This document shows positions 12,952 to 15,665 of a stretch of DNA of 15,665 nt, in pieces. A program made the translations under genes and the position numbers. How positions within the stretch are numbered: position 1 is the stretch's first letter; every line of letters starts with the position of its first letter. The notes beneath the pieces are model-generated. The model did no database searches, had not been told where the DNA came from, and saw only the letters and a list, made by a program, of their open reading frames with translations. This DNA comes from Clostridiaceae bacterium UBA6110 (GTDB lineage: Bacteria; Bacillota; Clostridia; Clostridiales; Clostridiaceae), in assembly GCA_002428415.1 (NCBI GenBank), contig DIWI01000009.1:2390-18054 (forward strand), given 5' to 3'.

Positions 12952-13973
12952 GCTTCTCTTTTCATTTTCCAAATCAGTTCTTTCCCTTCTTCGCTCTCCA
13001 GGTATTTGACCGTATTCTCAGGTATCATTCCATAGGCTTCCTCAATCCGGTCCTCTGTGAGGAACTTCCTCACAATAGACGCACTGACGGGGATTCCGTT
13101 CAGCTCCAGCCTGTCTACAGTCCTTGATTCCAATGAGCTTTTTTTCATCAGTTCCCTGAGTTTGCTGTTGTAGACTTCAGTAACTTCATCCGTAGGTTCG
13201 GATCCGAAGAATCTGACATCTATCTCCAGGTCTCTGGCTATCTTATCTATGAAAAGGCCACCGTCCAGTCCGGTATAGACATCCAGCATTTCATCACGCT
13301 TCTTGATGAAATAGGTCGGGAAAGTTGCCTTTGATATGATGTAGGGTCCTCCCATGAGGACATGGACATTTGGAAATTCCTTGAGCTCATTCTTGACTAT
13401 CCTGTACCTGTCCTCGAACGGGAATAGCGAGCTGTCCTCCTGTACCACGAATACAAGAAGGTCATCCACCTCGCGATGTGCAGTCTCAACAAGATACCTG
13501 TGGCCGTTAGTCATAGGATTGCAGTTCATTACAACAGCGCCCCTTTTGCCGGTCTTTTTCGGAATCTTCTTCTGGATCCTTGAAATCCAGTTTGAATAGC
13601 TTCCGAAACCGCCCTCCATAAGACACGCTCTCTCGGTGTTGTAAACAAGTACCATACCCAGAGCAGCGAATATGAGAATGTTCTCCGGTGTCGTGAAGGC
13701 AAAGTAGGAGACATATCCCTTGTCAGTCAGGTACTGTACAAGTCCATTGAAAATCAGGCGGGCCAACCCTTCATGCTGATGGTCCGCATGCACGAAGAAA
13801 TATTTCAGCGTATTGCCTTCCACCGAGCCTGTGGCTACTATGGCACCTTCATGCCTGACAACCATGGTTAGGTCGCACCTTGAGTAGACCACCTCGAAGG
13901 ACTTCAAAAAATCGCTGACTTCTTCAAATTCAGTTATGTCGTTAATGTTGACTTCTTCTGCGAAATAAATCAT
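12948..13973 (-). CDS. citC: [Citrate (pro-3S)-lyase] ligase (CitC)
   Basis: CitC acetylates the thiol of the citrate lyase prosthetic group with acetate and ATP, activating the lyase. The 341-aa product has an N-terminal GNAT-like region (about residues 25-125, including HADHQHEGLARLIF) and a C-terminal nucleotidyltransferase domain. That domain has the motif NCNPMTNGHRYLVE, with the HxGH-type site altered to TNGH as in the family, and ends with PVSASIVRKFL. The ATG at 13971-13973 is preceded by GGTGGTG at five bases. The frame is open to a TTG four codons upstream, which lacks its own site. It is the first gene of a citC-citX pair. Confidence 0.9.
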   Translation of the reverse strand: MIYFAEEVNINDITEFEEVSDFLKSFEVVYSRCDLTMVVRHEGAIVATGSVEGNTLKYFFVHADHQHEGLARLIFNGLVQYLTDKGYVSYFAFTTPENILIFAALGMVLVYNTERACLMEGGFGSYSNWISRIQKKIPKKTGKRGAVVMNCNPMTNGHRYLVETAHREVDDLLVFVVQEDSSLFPFEDRYRIVKNELKEFPNVHVLMGGPYIISKATFPTYFIKKRDEMLDVYTGLDGGLFIDKIARDLEIDVRFFGSEPTDEVTEVYNSKLRELMKKSSLESRTVDRLELNGIPVSASIVRKFLTEDRIEEAYGMIPENTVKYLESEEGKELIWKMKREA

Positions 13974-14063
13974 TTTCACCACCAAAATAGCAGCAGATTT
14001 AACGATAAATGGCTTTGGTCCTGTTCCTCATGAAAAAACAAGAATCCGGACCTCGTCCCTCTA

Positions 14064-14072
14064 ATTATATCA
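14064..14072 (-). promoter_or_regulatory. Extended -10 promoter of citC-citX
   Basis: On the minus strand TGA followed by TATAAT matches the extended -10 consensus perfectly. The hexamer 17 bases upstream (GTTCTA) is a weak -35. It leaves a leader of about 85 bases before citC with a GGTCC / GGACC pair that could fold loosely; I see no known riboswitch. The rest of this intergenic region (to 14217) is AT-rich and holds only an imperfect TTGGC / GCCAA pairing (14131-14164) that may terminate the upstream gene. Confidence 0.6.
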
Positions 14073-14217
14073 CAGGAGCCGTACAATAGAACAAAAAGGA
14101 AATGTAACTAAACTGATAACACTGCAAATATTGGCAATGAGCCTTTGAAATAATTCAGGGCCAACGAAAACAGGAACAAAAGCCAAGATAGAAATTATCG
14201 ATTCATATCATCAAAGG

Positions 14218-15609
14218 TTATGGCTTCAGAAAGTCTTTCACCATGCCAGAAAAGGAAACCAGCTTTACGCTATGATGCTTTTCGTAGAAGCTTTTTGTGT
14301 ACCCCGATTTACTGAACATGAAATAGGAGTGTTGCCCAGGAATCAATTCAGCTTTTTCTTTCAGCTTTTCAAACTCAGACCTCCCAATCGGTTCACTGGT
14401 CCATTTCGCTTCACCGATGAGATAGGCTGACTCTGTTATTCCGACATAATCAATCTCAACTTCTTTTCTTCTCTGTGGATCAGTACCCCAAAAGCGCCCC
14501 TGTTCAGTGATAAAATCCGGCAGATCATTCACCCGGTTTTTCAGGAGCATATATTCCTGGACTATCAGTTCAAAGACGGGTCCCATGTATTCTGATATGA
14601 ATGGAGCTACCTTAATGTCATAGTAGCTGCTGCCCTGGCCCATTTCTATGTTAGCCATGCCATTACGTACAAATCGGAACCAGAAACGATACATTGCATC
14701 ATTGATCCTGTAGATCGATTTGCCTGAGCCGAATTTCGTTATTGATGATTCCTTGGTAATGATGTGAAGCTCCTGCAGATTATTAAGGTAGGGATTGATT
14801 GCCGATGATTGCCTCCCTAAAACCGTAGAGATTTCATTGTTTCTGCTGGCTCCATTGGCTATTGCATAGAGGATGTCATTATATATTTTAGGCTCCCTGA
14901 GTTCCTGATTGAGGAGATTTTTCGGTTCCTCATAAAGCCTGCCTCTCGTGTCAAAAAATAGATTCACCAGGTTCTCCTTCAGTGACCAGTCCTTACGGAT
15001 AAAGGACAGATATTCGGCTACTCCACCAGTGACGCCGTAATAGACTGCTATCTCTTCAGGATCCATACCACCCAGCATGAACAGTGTTTCCTGGAAGGCA
15101 AATGGCTGCAATCTGATTTGACTTGTGCGACGACCGTATAGAGGGCTCTTCTGGTTCAATACCTGGTTTTCCATGAAGCTCATGGATGACCCGCATAGAA
15201 TAATGAAAAGCTTCCCCTTTAAAAAGTATTCATCGATTGCGCGCTGCAGTATAGAGGACATCCCTTCCATGGATTCCGCAAGATACGGATACTCATCGAT
15301 TACCAGAACCATTCTCTCATCTTCTGATTTCCTTGCAAGATAGTGAAATGCAGAGTCAAAATCCGGGAAAGATATGTTTTCCATGCTTGGGTCAAAATGA
15401 CGTGTCAACTGTTCCGAAAAAATCTTCAGGTTCATATCACCGGAAGCATTGGTTGACAGAAAATAAATCGCATTCTTATCCTTTATAAATTCCTTTATAA
15501 GAGTTGTCTTTCCCACGCGGCGGCGACCATAAATAATGGTCATTTCAAACTTTCCGCTTTCGTACTGCTTATTCAAACCATCCAGTTCCCTTTTGCGGCC
15601 AACAAACAT
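14218..15609 (-). CDS. AAA-type ATPase with C-terminal DUF234 (COG1672-like)
   Basis: The 463-aa protein opens with FVGRKREL, a typical start for this family. Walker A is GRRRVGKTT at residues 28-36 and Walker B VLVIDEYPYL at about 101-110. A sensor-like FIILCGSSMSFME follows near 135-147, and a winged-helix region lies around residues 240-300. The C-terminal DUF234 part carries EIDYVG (D387) and IGEAKW (E400, K402), a PD-(D/E)xK nuclease-like pattern. Family members are scattered among bacteria and archaea and their role is not established. ATG has GAGGTGA six to eight bases upstream. It stands alone, and by eye its codon use is richer in A/T than that of its neighbours, which could indicate transfer. 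Confidence 0.88.
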   Translation of the reverse strand: MFVGRKRELDGLNKQYESGKFEMTIIYGRRRVGKTTLIKEFIKDKNAIYFLSTNASGDMNLKIFSEQLTRHFDPSMENISFPDFDSAFHYLARKSEDERMVLVIDEYPYLAESMEGMSSILQRAIDEYFLKGKLFIILCGSSMSFMENQVLNQKSPLYGRRTSQIRLQPFAFQETLFMLGGMDPEEIAVYYGVTGGVAEYLSFIRKDWSLKENLVNLFFDTRGRLYEEPKNLLNQELREPKIYNDILYAIANGASRNNEISTVLGRQSSAINPYLNNLQELHIITKESSITKFGSGKSIYRINDAMYRFWFRFVRNGMANIEMGQGSSYYDIKVAPFISEYMGPVFELIVQEYMLLKNRVNDLPDFITEQGRFWGTDPQRRKEVEIDYVGITESAYLIGEAKWTSEPIGRSEFEKLKEKAELIPGQHSYFMFSKSGYTKSFYEKHHSVKLVSFSGMVKDFLKP

Positions 15610-15640
15610 TATTTATCACCTCAACATAAAACTATCACAT

Positions 15641-15665
15641 AATCGTAATTAAGTAAATCGTAATT
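15641..15665. repeat. Short direct repeat upstream of the ATPase gene, cut by the window edge
   Basis: AATCGTAATT occurs twice, at 15641-15650 and 15656-15665, with a 15-base period. It may continue beyond the window. It lies 32 bases upstream of the ATPase start, where a regulator could bind. Confidence 0.45.

Noticed and set aside
13986..14056. Possible riboswitch or attenuator in the citC leader
   Set aside because: Only a 5-bp GGTCC/GGACC pairing with a long loop; no T-box, SAM, TPP or other known pattern and no terminator stem.

Overview
The window looks like a chromosomal segment of an anaerobic, low-to-medium GC Clostridia-type Firmicute. The evidence is the gene content: a ferredoxin-dependent 2-oxoacid oxidoreductase, butyrate kinase/phosphotransbutyrylase, a CdaA-CdaR c-di-AMP module, PTS enzyme I and citrate lyase maturation genes. 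Shine-Dalgarno sites are strong (AGGAGG type). I cannot name the genus. Every convincing gene is on the minus strand, so the text reads right to left. No rRNA, tRNA, CRISPR array, insertion sequence or phage gene was seen, and no gene-free stretch exceeds about 235 bases.

Layout in transcription order (high to low coordinates). (1) 15609-14218: an AAA ATPase with a DUF234-type C-terminus, standing alone, with a short direct repeat upstream at the window edge. (2) 13973-12412: citC-citX, two citrate lyase maturation genes with no citDEF here, followed by ptsI (12329-10713) and its terminator. (3) 10562-10341: an unrecognised 73-aa protein with its own extended -10 promoter. (4) 10148-9576: a zinc-finger anti-sigma-like membrane protein; then trxA (9483-9169) with its own good promoter and a strong terminator. 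(5) 9016-6984: cdaA-cdaR for c-di-AMP synthesis, then a terminator hairpin lying directly between cdaR and an FAD-dependent oxidoreductase gene (6945-5353). (6) 5192-2138: a tightly overlapping buk-ptb-buk operon closed by a terminator. (7) 1914-1: P-loop ATPase, ferredoxin-type delta subunit and the start of the alpha subunit of a 2-oxoacid (probably 2-ketoisovalerate) ferredoxin oxidoreductase, running off the left edge.

Together, blocks 6 and 7 suggest an energy-yielding route. A branched-chain 2-oxoacid would be oxidised to acyl-CoA with reduction of ferredoxin (Vor), the acyl group moved to phosphate (Ptb), and ATP made by one of two acyl kinases (Buk). This fits amino-acid fermentation, but it is an inference from neighbourhood. 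Block 5 is a housekeeping second-messenger and envelope module. Several starts are non-ATG (TTG for vorB, both buk genes and cdaA; GTG for the anti-sigma gene and probably the P-loop gene). Four starts were moved inward from the longest open frame on the basis of Shine-Dalgarno sites or stop/start overlap (FAD oxidoreductase, anti-sigma, citX, citC).

I found no clearly new system. The most interesting points are the sandwiched, divergent butyrate kinase pair, the terminator between cdaR and the oxidoreductase, the anti-sigma-like gene without a sigma gene, and the citC-citX pair without its lyase.
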